The notes below the pieces were generated by a model. The model did not search any database and had not been told where the DNA came from. It saw only the letters and a list, made by a program, of their open reading frames with translations. A stretch of 64,000 nucleotides of DNA from Pelodictyon luteolum (GTDB lineage Bacteria; Bacteroidota; Chlorobiia; Chlorobiales; Chlorobiaceae): NCBI GenBank assembly GCA_020721225.1, contig DYNE01000009.1, positions 1-64,000 of the forward strand, read 5' to 3'. Position 1 is the stretch's first letter, and every line of letters starts with the position of its first letter. The position numbers and the translations under genes were made by a program. Below, one piece after another: positions 17,519 through 27,133 of the stretch.

Positions 17519-18698
17519 GTGTTCCTCCTTTAATGTATGCCGTTGACATGTCTCTTATCCGTTTAATTGTTTTTGGCAGTATATCGAGCATGTACTCAAC
17601 CTCCTGCATGGTGCTTTCCCGCCCAAGGCTGATGCGGATGGAGCCGTGCGCTCTCTCGGCATCGACTCCCGTTGCCAGCAGTACATGAGACGGGTCGAGA
17701 GAGCCTGAAGCGCAGGCCGATCCGGTTGATACCGCTATGCCTTCAAGATCGAGATAGAGCAGAATCGCCTCTCCCTCTGCTCCGGGAAACGAGACGTTCA
17801 GGGTTCCCGAAAGGGAGTCGGTCGGATGCCCGTTGAAATAAATATCGTCGATCCGCTCTTCAATGCCTTTTTTTAGAATTGCTTTCATCGAGGCCAGTCG
17901 CTTTTCTTCGGCTTCCATTTCAAGCTGCCGCATTTCGACAGCCTTTCCGAGACCGAGAATGCCAAGCGTATTTTCAGTTCCCGCCCGGCGACCCCTCTCC
18001 TGATGACCTCCGCGGATGAACGGACAGTAAGGAATGCCTTTTTTCACGTATAGAGCGCCAACCCCTTTCGGTCCGTAAATTTTATGCGCAGAGATCGTAA
18101 GAAAATCCACCCCGAGAGCGGCGACGTCAACCGGTATCTTTCCGACCGCCTGAACAGCATCCGTGTGCATCAGAGCACCGCATTCATGCACCATTTTCGA
18201 TATGGTGGCGATATCCTGCAGCGTACCGATCTCATTGTTTGCCATCATAACAGAAACAAGGCCCACATCATCTCCAAGCATACCGGCGAGCTGATCGAGA
18301 TCTACTTTTCCGTAACGGTCAACATTGAGATACTTTACCCTTGCCCCTCGATGAGCGAGACATTCCGACGTTTCAAGCACACAGGGGTGCTCGATTTTCG
18401 TCGTAATAATAGAACTGCGCATCTTTGTACCGGGAATACACTGGTTTGACGCGCAGACAAAGAGAGAGAGCACGGTATTATTTGCCTCGGAACCACTGCC
18501 GACAAATACAATCTCATCGTCATGCGCCCCAATAAAACCGGCTACCCGGCTCCGGGCATCCTCGACATTGGCCCGAGCCTCGCGGCCCCAGGCGTGCATA
18601 CTCGAAGGGTTACCGAACATCCCCATCGCTTCGATCAACTCCTTTTTAACTTCCGGATGCAGAGGAGTGGTTGCGTTATTATCAAAATAAACCTTCAT
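17502..18698 (-). CDS. nifS: Cysteine desulfurase (NifS/IscS family)
   Basis: This 398-residue PLP enzyme takes sulfur from cysteine for Fe-S cluster building. The N-terminus VYFDNNATTPLHPEV is typical. The PLP lysine is in SAHKIYGPKG, and the persulfide-forming cysteine lies in the STGSACASGS loop, the long-loop style of NifS/IscS. It is downstream of cysK, which makes its substrate, and overlaps the scaffold gene nifU. It ends with IKGGTHAASR. No IscR-type regulator is encoded nearby. Confidence 0.95.
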   Translation of the reverse strand: MKVYFDNNATTPLHPEVKKELIEAMGMFGNPSSMHAWGREARANVEDARSRVAGFIGAHDDEIVFVGSGSEANNTVLSLFVCASNQCIPGTKMRSSIITTKIEHPCVLETSECLAHRGARVKYLNVDRYGKVDLDQLAGMLGDDVGLVSVMMANNEIGTLQDIATISKMVHECGALMHTDAVQAVGKIPVDVAALGVDFLTISAHKIYGPKGVGALYVKKGIPYCPFIRGGHQERGRRAGTENTLGILGLGKAVEMRQLEMEAEEKRLASMKAILKKGIEERIDDIYFNGHPTDSLSGTLNVSFPGAEGEAILLYLDLEGIAVSTGSACASGSLDPSHVLLATGVDAERAHGSIRISLGRESTMQEVEYMLDILPKTIKRIRDMSTAYIKGGTHAASR

Positions 18699-18764
18699 GG
18701 CAGCTGTAATACTTCAGGGTTAACTTCAGGGATCCGATAGTAAATATCGTTAATATAAAAAGTT

Positions 18765-19694
18765 TTAAGGCAGCTCTTCGAAAAGCCAGGTGGAAAGATA
18801 ACGCTCCCCGCTGTCAGGAAGAAGCACGACAACCATTTTTCCCTCCATCCCTTCACGCCGGGCGATGCCAAGCGCAGCATACAAAGCCGCCCCGGAAGAG
18901 ATTCCGCAGAGAATACCCTCTTCAGCGGCAAGCCGCCTTGCCGTCGCACCCGCGTCTTCGTTAGTAACTTTCACAATCTCATCGATGATATCGCGGTTGA
19001 GTATTGCAGGCACAAATCCCGCTCCAATACCCTGAATTTTGTGCGGACCTGGCTGACCGCCGGACAGCACAGGAGAATCGAGCGGTTCGACGGCAATGAT
19101 GCCGACTCCCGGCTTATGTTTTTTCAACACCTCTCCCACGCCGGTTATGGTACCTCCCGTACCGACGCCTGCGACAAACACATCCACCATACCTCCTGAG
19201 TCCTCCCATATTTCAACCGCCGTAGTCGCCCGGTGAACAGCAGGATTTGAAGGATTCCGGAACTGCTGCAGAATCAGGCTGCCGGGAATCGATTCCGCAA
19301 GTCGCTCCGCCTCGGCGATAGCTCGATTCATGCCGCCGGAACCCTCAGTCAGAACCAGTTCCGCACCAAGAAACTGCATGAGCTTGCGTCGCTCGATACT
19401 CATGGTATCCGGCATAACGAGCATGAGGCGATACCCTTTTGCCGCACAGGCAAAAGCGAGACCGATTCCTGTATTTCCGCTTGTAGGCTCGATAAGCGTC
19501 GTCCCGGGCACAATCATGCCGCTCTTTTCAGCGTCCTCAAGCATGGCGACCGCAATCCTGTCTTTCACGCTTGATAGAGGATTGAAGGATTCGATCTTAA
19601 CAAGCACGTCGGCGCGGCACCCCCTGGAAAGGTGATGCAACCGGACAAGGGGAGTGCGGCCGACCGTCTCTGTAATGTTGTCGTATATCTTCAT
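18765..19694 (-). CDS. cysK: Cysteine synthase A (O-acetylserine sulfhydrylase)
   Basis: This 309-residue fold-type II PLP enzyme makes cysteine from O-acetylserine and sulfide. The PLP lysine lies in [13 protein letters not shown], the substrate loop is [12 protein letters not shown], and the phosphate-binding loop is [12 protein letters not shown]. It heads a cysK-nifS-nifU run, giving an operon that supplies cysteine and then Fe-S clusters. An SDR gene ends 24 bp upstream of it. Confidence 0.95.
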   Translation of the reverse strand: MKIYDNITETVGRTPLVRLHHLSRGCRADVLVKIESFNPLSSVKDRIAVAMLEDAEKSGMIVPGTTLIEPTSGNTGIGLAFACAAKGYRLMLVMPDTMSIERRKLMQFLGAELVLTEGSGGMNRAIAEAERLAESIPGSLILQQFRNPSNPAVHRATTAVEIWEDSGGMVDVFVAGVGTGGTITGVGEVLKKHKPGVGIIAVEPLDSPVLSGGQPGPHKIQGIGAGFVPAILNRDIIDEIVKVTNEDAGATARRLAAEEGILCGISSGAALYAALGIARREGMEGKMVVVLLPDSGERYLSTWLFEELP

Positions 19695-19718
19695 GGCAGA
19701 ATCACTTGTTTTACTGTT

Positions 19719-20432
19719 TCAACATAAGCCGTAAACCGGTATCGATGCCCCATGTATCGCGCGGGAAGCGTCGGAAGCGAGAAACAGAATCACATCGGCC
19801 AGAGCATCGGGAGAAACCCAGGTACTGAAATCGGCATCAGGCATATCTTTCCGGTTCTGCGGCGTATCGATAATGCTGGGAAGCACAGAGTTTACATTGA
19901 TTCCATACCGCTTGTTCTCTTCCGAGAGGCTCTCGGTCAAGCGGATAACCGCCGCTTTAGATGCGGTATAGGAAGCCATCAGAGATTTTCCGGCAAGCGC
20001 GGTTCTTGCGCCAACCGTAATAATCCTGCCCGATCCCCTCTCCCGCATATGGGGAACAACCGCATGGGCAGTATTGAAAACCGTCCCCGCATTGAGCTTC
20101 ATCATGAACTCCCAGACATCGGGAGGCGTCTGATGCAGGGGCGATCCCATGGTAAAACCTCCGGTCAGCGCCGCTACGACGTCAATGCGCCCAAAACGGT
20201 CGATAACACTGCCCGCCATTGTTTCCGCGACGTCCGGCAGTCTCAGATCGGACTTGAGCATCTGTACGAGTCCGGAATCCCTGTAAAGAGCATCGAGCGC
20301 CCCTAAGTGCAGGTCGCAGAGCGCAAGAGTTGCGCCCGCGTCAAAAAAAGCCCGGGCCACAGCTTTTCCCAGATTCCCTCCGGCTCCCGTAATGAGAACG
20401 ACCTTATTTTTGAAATCCTGCATCTCGATCAT
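19719..20432 (-). CDS. Short-chain dehydrogenase/reductase (SDR)
   Basis: This 237-residue classical SDR has the cofactor motif TGAGGNLGKA, a catalytic YTASK (Tyr and Lys) and a conserved Ser region near IITVGAR. The ADLCDLH-type segment after strand 2 has an acidic Asp, which suggests NAD(H) preference. Substrate is unknown; it resembles 3-oxoacyl-ACP reductase-like enzymes only in general fold. The central TGG motif (ALTGG) replaces the usual NAG/NNAG. It lies just upstream of cysK and may share its transcript. A start at the second Met (20423) is possible. Confidence 0.85.
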   Translation of the reverse strand: MIEMQDFKNKVVLITGAGGNLGKAVARAFFDAGATLALCDLHLGALDALYRDSGLVQMLKSDLRLPDVAETMAGSVIDRFGRIDVVAALTGGFTMGSPLHQTPPDVWEFMMKLNAGTVFNTAHAVVPHMRERGSGRIITVGARTALAGKSLMASYTASKAAVIRLTESLSEENKRYGINVNSVLPSIIDTPQNRKDMPDADFSTWVSPDALADVILFLASDASRAIHGASIPVYGLC

Positions 20433-20596
20433 TGTTTATAAACCGTTTCCCTGCGTAGTGAATTATAATGCAATAAGAAATGATCAAACAAATTTATTAA
20501 TTCCCTAAATATAAGACTATTTTTATCCTATTTATAAAACAGAATAAATATTGCACGGAAGCCTGAACAACGCTCGCTGCGGCGTCCGGATGGGAG

Positions 20597-21514
20597 TTAT
20601 TGAAAAACGAGAGTTCTCTGCGAAAAAGGAGGAATTTTTTTACCATCGAGATACAACTCGACATAGGATGGCCGGCCGATGTTCACCCAGAACTTGCTTC
20701 TGGCCTCATAACGAAGAACATCTCCTTTTTTGAACTGTCCTCCGGCATATACCCGGGCGCTGTCGTCGGCAATAACTTTAACCCAGGTCTGATCTGCGAC
20801 TATCCGCACCTCGAGCGACCTTCGAGCCGACTGGGGCTGCGATAAGCTCTTTGAAGAGTCGGCAAGTAACGAAACCTCTTTGGCAATCAAGGCAGAACGG
20901 ACACTTTCTTTTGTTGCGAATTCCGTTGTATCTCTTGAAAGAGAGTCTGCTGATACTTCCATTACAGGAGCAAATCCCTTATCGAAAACCCGTTCAGCAA
21001 CAGCGGCCGTATCTGATTCAAGCAGAGCGTCCGGTGAGATAATCGCCGATCGTTCCGGAGATGAAGAGAAAGGAAGAAACATCCTGCCTGCAAAAAACAG
21101 GCCACCCACGACAAGCAGTGACCACAAAATCAGGAGGGCTCTTCTGGAAAGGATAATGGCCGACAATGAAGGTCGGGAAACAAGGGTATCGAGAGAATGT
21201 TTACCTTTCCAGCCCGTATTCGGAGCATCGGAAGAAATCCGTTGTTCTTTGCGAGAAAGCAATGCCTGCCTGCACTGTTCAAAAGCATCTTCATTGCCTA
21301 TTCCAAGCAACCCGGCATACTCCTTGATATAAGCAAGCACATAAACCCCGGGCAGAAAACTGAAATCCCCCTCCTCGATTTTTTCAATATAACTCCGATT
21401 GACCCCGACATGCCTGCTTACATCGTCAATGGACATATTTCTCTGCAGCCGAGCATTTTTAAGCGCGCCAACCAGCTGTTCCAGAGAAAAATTGCTTTCC
21501 CTGCTTGCATCCAT
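20597..21514 (-). CDS. RodZ-like protein: Xre HTH, membrane segment, DUF4115 domain
   Basis: This 305-residue protein has an N-terminal Xre-type helix-turn-helix (about 10-75: LGALKNARLQRNMSIDDVSR, then VNRSYIEKIEEGDF), a linker, one membrane helix at about 122-145 (AIILSRRALLILWSLLVVGGLFFAG) and a periplasmic C-terminal beta domain (about 220-305: VRIVADQTWVKVIADD...VLRYEARSKFWVNIGRPS...) as in RodZ/DUF4115. RodZ links the MreB cytoskeleton to the envelope and helps set cell shape. No mre genes lie in the window, so the cell-shape role is inferred from the architecture. Confidence 0.85.
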   Translation of the reverse strand: MDASRESNFSLEQLVGALKNARLQRNMSIDDVSRHVGVNRSYIEKIEEGDFSFLPGVYVLAYIKEYAGLLGIGNEDAFEQCRQALLSRKEQRISSDAPNTGWKGKHSLDTLVSRPSLSAIILSRRALLILWSLLVVGGLFFAGRMFLPFSSSPERSAIISPDALLESDTAAVAERVFDKGFAPVMEVSADSLSRDTTEFATKESVRSALIAKEVSLLADSSKSLSQPQSARRSLEVRIVADQTWVKVIADDSARVYAGGQFKKGDVLRYEARSKFWVNIGRPSYVELYLDGKKIPPFSQRTLVFQ

Positions 21515-21682
21515 GTGTGTTTCGCTGCAAATGAAATGGACAGAATTATATCATATGACCGGTAATGTACAAAAAAACCGTCGAGTAGACTAAAAAGGGC
21601 GACGTGACCAACAGCTGCCAAAACTCTGTAAAATAAGTTTTAACATCGAACCCTCAAGAGGAAAAAATATACATAAACACCT

Positions 21683-23776
21683 TCAGTCAGAGCCATAAGA
21701 AGTAACAAAAAGCCATTTATGCCGGTCTGCTTCCGAGTTATCCCGTGTCAGTCCGTAGAGAACTTCAACAGGAGAAGCACCCTTCCCGGAAGGCGTTGAA
21801 AGCATGCTGCGCATAGAGTTCAATTCCTCCTGACGGAACGGTCTCCATAAAAGAAAGACCTTTTTACCGGGATTGAAAAGCCTGGAAAGCTGTACCTTGT
21901 CGAGTTGATCGGCAATATAAAAAGCTGGTACCAAATCTTTTTTTCTGCCCTCAGGCTCATTTGACGACTGCACGATTTCTCTGAAAGAACCCGCCATGGA
22001 AATCTTTTTTTCATAAGCGATATAATTGCCGGTACCAAGAACTGAAAACGGCAGAAGAGGATCGGAAACGACAACAAAATGATCATACCTGCCGGACACA
22101 GAAACGAGAGGGCCGGTTACGGCTCGACTGTACCACAAGCGATCCGGGTTCTGCAGAAAACCCTCGACACCTGTGAGCGGAAGAGCGGCAAGGCTCTTGA
22201 CGAGACGCCGAAACCCCGGTTCGGGAGCATAGATCGAATCGATCTGAACCGGTGTACCGACAATGCCCACCTCACGTTTACCTATGGTCATAACGGCATA
22301 GAGAGAGTCTGTCAGCACCGGAGTTACAACAAGTTGTCTGCTTCCGAGAGCTGCCTGCAGCGTATGCAGGGTGACTGGAGTCATCTGCAGAACCGTGGCG
22401 GCTGCCGGATTTATTTTTTTTACATCATCGAGCAGCGCAAACAATCTGCCTCGTTTGGTCTGGAGAGCATAGTCGGCTGAACGGTTAAGCTCATATCCCG
22501 ATCCTGTCAGAAATATATTTGCTTTGCGCTGCATAAGGCCGGAAATCTCCCTCTGTAATGTTTCCACCCGGCGCTCAAGTTCGTCATGTTCAGGGCCAAG
22601 CTCCAGATAACCGGAATTACTCTGAATTCTCCTCTGGATGGCAAGCTGTTGGCTCTGTTGCTGCGTATCGAAAAGTTCAAAAATTTTTGAGCTGCTGATA
22701 AGAAGTCCGGCAAGCTTGCGTTGAGCGTTTTTTTCAAGCAGCAGCATCTCCTGACCGGGATAATTCGGCATATAGTCCTGCAGAAGCAATAGCCCTCTGC
22801 GCAGTGCGTCGATCCGCTCTGAAGGAGCAAGATCGGCACTGCTTGTACCTAACCGGAGATTTGCCGCCGCTTCCGCAAACTGCATATGCTTCATACCGAA
22901 CCAATCGCCTGTTTCCCGATACGGAACCGGTTTCTGCACGATCAACGTATTGGACTCATAACGCAGCAGCTGTATCAAAAAGGAATCCCGGGACTGTTCG
23001 GCAAGCATCAGCGCACGGAAAAGGAGATAGCTCGCGTTTCTTCGATGCTTATCGAGCAGCTGCAGGCTTCTTGCCGACTCCCGGAGTGCCTGAACTCTTC
23101 TTTTCAGATCACCGTCCAATGAAAGCACTTTCCCCGAAAGAGTCGCAATGTTCATGGCAAGCTTATCGGCACCCTTCAGGTCGGGAGCGGCTTGACGCAT
23201 GCGGCATTGCAGCAAACCGGCAACTCCCCTTATCTGAGAGACAGGATCAAGAGACTGCTCAGCAAAACGTTCGTAAATGGCAAGGGCCTGACTGATATCG
23301 CCTGTTCGGAATGCGAAAGCGGCTAACCCGAAACGTTGCTCTTCGGATGGAGAAGAAATCCGTGCAAGTGTTTCAGCCGCACTTCTGAAATAGCCCAGTT
23401 CTGAAAGCCATGCCGCTTTTTCGGCAGACATCTCCGCCCGAAGTGAATCAGGCAGATATGTTCCTGCTTTTTTTTCAAGAAACGATGTCGTGTTGAAGGC
23501 CGCATAATACTCCCCCGAAATTCCTTCGAGGTGCCGTTTCCTGTTCAGCTCCAGAACTGAACGCTGCGAAAGTCCGCCGAGGGTATCGAAAGCCAGCGCT
23601 TTATTGTAACATGCTATAGCATTCTCATAATCATGCTGGGCCGCCAGTTTTGCCGCTTTTCTGTACAAAGCTTCAGAATCACCGTTAAAATCATCCTGTA
23701 AAGAGCAGGCAGCGAAAAAGAACAATGAAACCACCAGAAGACAAACCGAAACAATCGATACGTTACCCGTTTTCAT
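21683..23776 (-). CDS. Large lipoprotein with TPR-like repeats and degenerate CHAT-like domain
   Basis: This is a 697-residue protein. A signal peptide (MKTGNVSIVSVCLLVVSLFFFAAC) has a lipobox Cys at about 24. TPR-like helices cover at least about 35-220 (ALYRKAAKLAAQHDYENAIACYNKAL; GDISQALAIYERFAEQ). A coiled coil follows near 405-440. The C-terminal third has strands and spacing like CHAT caspase-like proteases (LQAALGSRQLVVTPVLTDSLYAVMTI; HFVVVSDPLLPFSVLG), but I cannot find the expected catalytic His and Cys. The start at 23776 has AGGAG upstream and gives a clean signal peptide. Function unknown; an outer-membrane-anchored scaffold is likely. The CHAT assignment is tentative. Confidence 0.75.
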   Translation of the reverse strand: MKTGNVSIVSVCLLVVSLFFFAACSLQDDFNGDSEALYRKAAKLAAQHDYENAIACYNKALAFDTLGGLSQRSVLELNRKRHLEGISGEYYAAFNTTSFLEKKAGTYLPDSLRAEMSAEKAAWLSELGYFRSAAETLARISSPSEEQRFGLAAFAFRTGDISQALAIYERFAEQSLDPVSQIRGVAGLLQCRMRQAAPDLKGADKLAMNIATLSGKVLSLDGDLKRRVQALRESARSLQLLDKHRRNASYLLFRALMLAEQSRDSFLIQLLRYESNTLIVQKPVPYRETGDWFGMKHMQFAEAAANLRLGTSSADLAPSERIDALRRGLLLLQDYMPNYPGQEMLLLEKNAQRKLAGLLISSSKIFELFDTQQQSQQLAIQRRIQSNSGYLELGPEHDELERRVETLQREISGLMQRKANIFLTGSGYELNRSADYALQTKRGRLFALLDDVKKINPAAATVLQMTPVTLHTLQAALGSRQLVVTPVLTDSLYAVMTIGKREVGIVGTPVQIDSIYAPEPGFRRLVKSLAALPLTGVEGFLQNPDRLWYSRAVTGPLVSVSGRYDHFVVVSDPLLPFSVLGTGNYIAYEKKISMAGSFREIVQSSNEPEGRKKDLVPAFYIADQLDKVQLSRLFNPGKKVFLLWRPFRQEELNSMRSMLSTPSGKGASPVEVLYGLTRDNSEADRHKWLFVTSYGSD

Positions 23777-23956
23777 CAGAGCAAATCTCCTGTTTTCCTT
23801 GTAACCATCTAATAAATAAGCGCATAATACACATATTCGATGAACGTCCTGCACGCTTTCGAAGTTTCACCGCGATACTGATTTCAATAATCGTCGGGGT
23901 TTGTGTATCTTCGCACGATATTTGGTTATTCGATTAATAATAATGAAGCTTATCTC

Positions 23957-24379
23957 ATGGAAAGAACGCTTACCATTCTCAAGCCGGACTGTGTCCGCAA
24001 ACAGCTCATCGGTGCCGTCATCGATAAAATCGAACGAGCAGGCTTCCGTGTCGTAGCCATGAAAAAAACCAGACTTACCCAGGCAACTGCCGGTGAATTT
24101 TATGCTGTGCATCGTGAGCGTCCGTTTTACGGAGAACTTGTCGAGTTCATGTCTTCGGGTCCCTGCGTACCGATGATCCTTGAAAAGGAGAATGCCGTAG
24201 CTGATTTCCGCACCCTTATCGGCGCAACCGATCCGGCTCAGGCCGACGAGGGCACCGTGCGCAAACTCTATGCCGACAGCAAGGGAGAAAACATCGTTCA
24301 CGGTTCAGACTCGGCAGAAAACGCCGCTGTCGAAGCCGGTTTTTTCTTCTCTGCCGAAGAAGTGGTGAGAGTCGACTGA
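23957..24379 (+). CDS. ndk: Nucleoside diphosphate kinase
   Basis: This 140-residue enzyme equilibrates nucleoside di- and triphosphates using ATP. It has the family start [27 protein letters not shown] and the active-site His in NIVHGSDS. The segment between [14 protein letters not shown] and the His motif departs from the usual GTIRGDFG form but keeps the length. ATG 23957 matches the family start. It diverges from the lipoprotein gene over about 180 bp and converges on the permease gene, separated by a strong terminator. Confidence 0.95.
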   Translation: MERTLTILKPDCVRKQLIGAVIDKIERAGFRVVAMKKTRLTQATAGEFYAVHRERPFYGELVEFMSSGPCVPMILEKENAVADFRTLIGATDPAQADEGTVRKLYADSKGENIVHGSDSAENAAVEAGFFFSAEEVVRVD

Positions 24380-24403
24380 TCGTCCATACCGGATGCTATA
24401 CAT

Positions 24404-24446
24404 GCAAAAAGGCTGTCCCGGTTTTGCTTCCGGGACAGCCTTTTTC
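24404..24446. terminator. Bidirectional intrinsic terminator
   Basis: GGCTGTCCCG at 24411-24420 pairs perfectly with CGGGACAGCC at 24431-24440 across a 10-base loop, flanked by AAAAA and TTTTT. It lies between convergent ndk and the AI-2E permease gene and closes both, including the long - strand operon that begins at glgA. Confidence 0.9.
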
Positions 24447-24533
24447 GTTTCCGGATTAACCCGATACCGCACAATCGATAATTCTTCACGGAGCCATGAC
24501 AACCAGAGTAGTCGTCTCTGAATTCAACCCCTT

Positions 24534-25619
24534 TCAACTATCGATACGACGCCCACTCTTCCGCTTCACCTCTTGCAGGTAATCGTTGAATGTCTCACCG
24601 TAGATTTCCCAGACGGTAATGAATAGAGCGGCGACAATCGGACCGATAATAAAACCGAAAAGGCCGAACAGTCCCAGACCTCCGAGGGTACCGAAAAAGA
24701 TCATAAGCTCATGCATCTGCGTATCGCGACCGATGAGAATGGGACGAAGCACGTTGTCGAGCTGACTGACTATAATGCTGCAGAAAAGAAAAACCGCAGC
24801 CGCTTCGGTATAGTGACCTGTTGCAGCAAGATAGATTGCCGCAGGCAGCCAGACAAGCGGAGGACCGAGCACCGGCACAACCGAAAGCACGCTCATGATC
24901 GTTCCCCAGAACAGAGCGCTTCCTATGCCGGCAAGATGCAGCGCCAGACCGGCAAGTGATCCCTGAATAAGACCGACAACCATGGTGCCCTTTAGGGTTG
25001 CTCTGGTTACCGAAAGAAAGCGGTCAAGCAGACGATACTGATCCGACTCATCCAAAGGGAGATAGTACAAGATTTTTTCAAGCAGAAGCCGCCCGTCCTT
25101 GAGAAAAAAGAACATGGTATAGAGAAAAATGAACATCAGAAAAAGCTCGTTCATCGCTGTAACGGTAATCGATGAAAGACTGTTAAAGAGAAAGGTCCCG
25201 GCAGTACCGGCCAATTCGGCTGCTTTCTGCAGAATCTCTTCGCGATACAGTTCCAGTTCACGGTAATAGGGAAACGACTGCAGCATGGTGTTATACGTGG
25301 CCGGCTCCTTCAGTTGCGCCTGAATCCACGGTACAGCCGCCCGGCTGATGCTGACGGCCTGAACGGCGACAATGCCCATAACTGCCGTAAACGGAAGAAA
25401 AACCATGATAAAAAGCGAAATCATGGTCAATGCCGAGCTCAGATTTTTCCGTCCTCTTACAAATCGCTCGATCCGGCTGTAAATCGGCATGGACAATGCC
25501 GAGAATATCGCCGCAAGAAAAATCGCCATGAAAAAATACCGGATCATGGCAAAAAAAAGCGCCGAGATCACGAAGACAATCAAGAGAAGCACAACCTTGC
25601 TGGCAGTAAACCTGTTCAT
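24534..25619 (-). CDS. AI-2E transporter family (PerM-like) membrane protein
   Basis: This protein of about 361 residues has roughly seven or eight membrane helices and the family hallmarks FLAAIFSALSMPIYSRI near the N-terminus, GLIQGSLAGLALHLAGIGSALFWG and PLVWLPAAIYLAATG in the second half. Members export autoinducer-2, Na+/H+ or unknown solutes; the substrate cannot be deduced. Start 25619 has an AGGG upstream; Met 25625 is also possible. It is the last gene of the co-directional run and overlaps no neighbour at this start. Confidence 0.88.
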   Translation of the reverse strand: MNRFTASKVVLLLIVFVISALFFAMIRYFFMAIFLAAIFSALSMPIYSRIERFVRGRKNLSSALTMISLFIMVFLPFTAVMGIVAVQAVSISRAAVPWIQAQLKEPATYNTMLQSFPYYRELELYREEILQKAAELAGTAGTFLFNSLSSITVTAMNELFLMFIFLYTMFFFLKDGRLLLEKILYYLPLDESDQYRLLDRFLSVTRATLKGTMVVGLIQGSLAGLALHLAGIGSALFWGTIMSVLSVVPVLGPPLVWLPAAIYLAATGHYTEAAAVFLFCSIIVSQLDNVLRPILIGRDTQMHELMIFFGTLGGLGLFGLFGFIIGPIVAALFITVWEIYGETFNDYLQEVKRKSGRRIDS

Positions 25620-25671
25620 CGTCATCCCTGTTTTGTTGATCGTTTCCTTTTCATATGCAGCCTCCCCCACT

Positions 25672-26418
25672 TCAGAGCCACTCCCCTGCGGCCTGTTCGA
25701 GAAGCCGGGCGCGAACCATCGATACGGCAAAAATGCCTGCCGTTTCGGCACGCAGAACAGATCTGCCGAAAGAGATCTCCGTAAAACCCGCATCTCTGGC
25801 GCACAGCACCTCTTCAGCGGTAAAGCCTCCCTCCCCCCCGATCAGAAACAATACGTTTCCTCCGGTACAGCGAAAGTCAGATACCGTATGGGGCGAAAGC
25901 TCATAAGGAATCAGTTTCCGGTCATATCCGCTCAGCCCGATAACCTTGCCGAAAGGCAGCGGCTCGATGATATCCGGCAAATAGTATCGTCCGGACTGCC
26001 GGGAGGCGGAGAGTATGATGGTTTTCCACCGGATAAGCCTTTTGGCGATCCGGTCTCCGGGAGGCTGAGCAACGGTACGACCGGTGATCATGGGAATCAC
26101 CGCCGTAACGCCTAGTTCGGTCGCTTTTTCGAGAAAAAGTTCAAACCGCGGCGGAGCTTTAAGCAGCGAAAGAGCGACGGTCACCGTCGTCGCCGAACGA
26201 GCAACTGTCCGCTCCGCAGTAATCGCTCCTTTTAGAACGCTCTTTTCGATCGCGCTGATACGAACATCGAAATGCGTTCCCTTCCCATCGGTAACGGCAA
26301 TGCATTCGTTCCGCTTTTTCCGCAGAACACGTACAAGATGATGGAACTCATCCCCATCCAGCATCACCAGGCCTGCCTTCCGGTCTATCTGGCCGGGTAA
26401 GGCATAAAACAGTTCCAT
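25672..26418 (-). CDS. rsmE: 16S rRNA m3U1498 methyltransferase
   Basis: This 248-residue SPOUT-family methyltransferase modifies U1498 of 16S rRNA. It has an N-terminal PUA-like domain (FHHLVRVLRKK) and a C-terminal trefoil knot with LIGGEGGFTAEEV and SFGRSVLRAETAG, which bind SAM. Start 26418 is preceded by a strong AGGAGG and follows the comF stop by 7 bp. Confidence 0.93.
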   Translation of the reverse strand: MELFYALPGQIDRKAGLVMLDGDEFHHLVRVLRKKRNECIAVTDGKGTHFDVRISAIEKSVLKGAITAERTVARSATTVTVALSLLKAPPRFELFLEKATELGVTAVIPMITGRTVAQPPGDRIAKRLIRWKTIILSASRQSGRYYLPDIIEPLPFGKVIGLSGYDRKLIPYELSPHTVSDFRCTGGNVLFLIGGEGGFTAEEVLCARDAGFTEISFGRSVLRAETAGIFAVSMVRARLLEQAAGEWL

Positions 26419-26425
26419 AATCCTC

Positions 26426-27118
26426 CTACTCTTTTCCGGTAAGTGCAAGGGTTGCAACCGAGACGCTCCCGACGCCCCCATTCCTCAGGGCGGAAGCTGC
26501 GGCAACTACTGTGGAACCGGTCGTAACTACATCGTCAACAAGAAGAATCCGTCCAGGTATATCCGATAAGGGCGTCCGGAATGCCCCGTCAAGATTTTTA
26601 CGTCTTTCGGTAATCGCCAGTCCTGTCTGAGTGGCGGTATAGTGCGTTCTTACAAGAATATCCGTCCTTACCGGTTTATGAAATACTTCGGCTATACCCT
26701 CCGCTATTTTTTCGGCCTGATTGAAGGAGCGTTCGATGCGTTTCAGCGGATGCAAAGGCACCGGCACGAGACAGTCAATGCTTTCCGCCGGCACGGCATC
26801 GAGAATCCATACACCGAGTTCCCTTCCGAAAGCCTTGCCGAGATTGAACATCCCCTCATATTTCATGGCATGCAAAGCCTTTTGAAGCGGACTGTGCCTG
26901 TGATAGACGTAACGGCAATAAGCCCTTTCAAACGAACATTTTCCCCTGAAATGCGACTCGATCGAATGCAGAAGCGTATGACCGGCAGCCGTACAGTCGG
27001 GGAACGTTTCAAAGGCGTTCATGCAGCTGCTGCAGCAACCGTATTCGGAAGGCATCAGCAGTTTTCCGCAGACGATACAGACCTCCGGAAAGAGAAAATG
27101 GAAAAGTCGTTCTCTCAT
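26426..27118 (-). CDS. comF: ComF-family phosphoribosyltransferase-like protein
   Basis: This 230-residue protein has a short N-terminal zinc-ribbon-like cysteine set (CIVCGK and CCSSC), then a type I phosphoribosyltransferase fold with the PRPP motif ILLVDDVVTTGST near residue 190. ComF is needed for DNA uptake in competent bacteria; elsewhere family members may act in DNA repair or nucleotide salvage. Other competence genes are absent from the window. It lies 15 bp after the ROK gene in the same run. Confidence 0.9.
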   Translation of the reverse strand: MRERLFHFLFPEVCIVCGKLLMPSEYGCCSSCMNAFETFPDCTAAGHTLLHSIESHFRGKCSFERAYCRYVYHRHSPLQKALHAMKYEGMFNLGKAFGRELGVWILDAVPAESIDCLVPVPLHPLKRIERSFNQAEKIAEGIAEVFHKPVRTDILVRTHYTATQTGLAITERRKNLDGAFRTPLSDIPGRILLVDDVVTTGSTVVAAASALRNGGVGSVSVATLALTGKE

Positions 27119-27133
27119 ATATCGTGGAATGAA

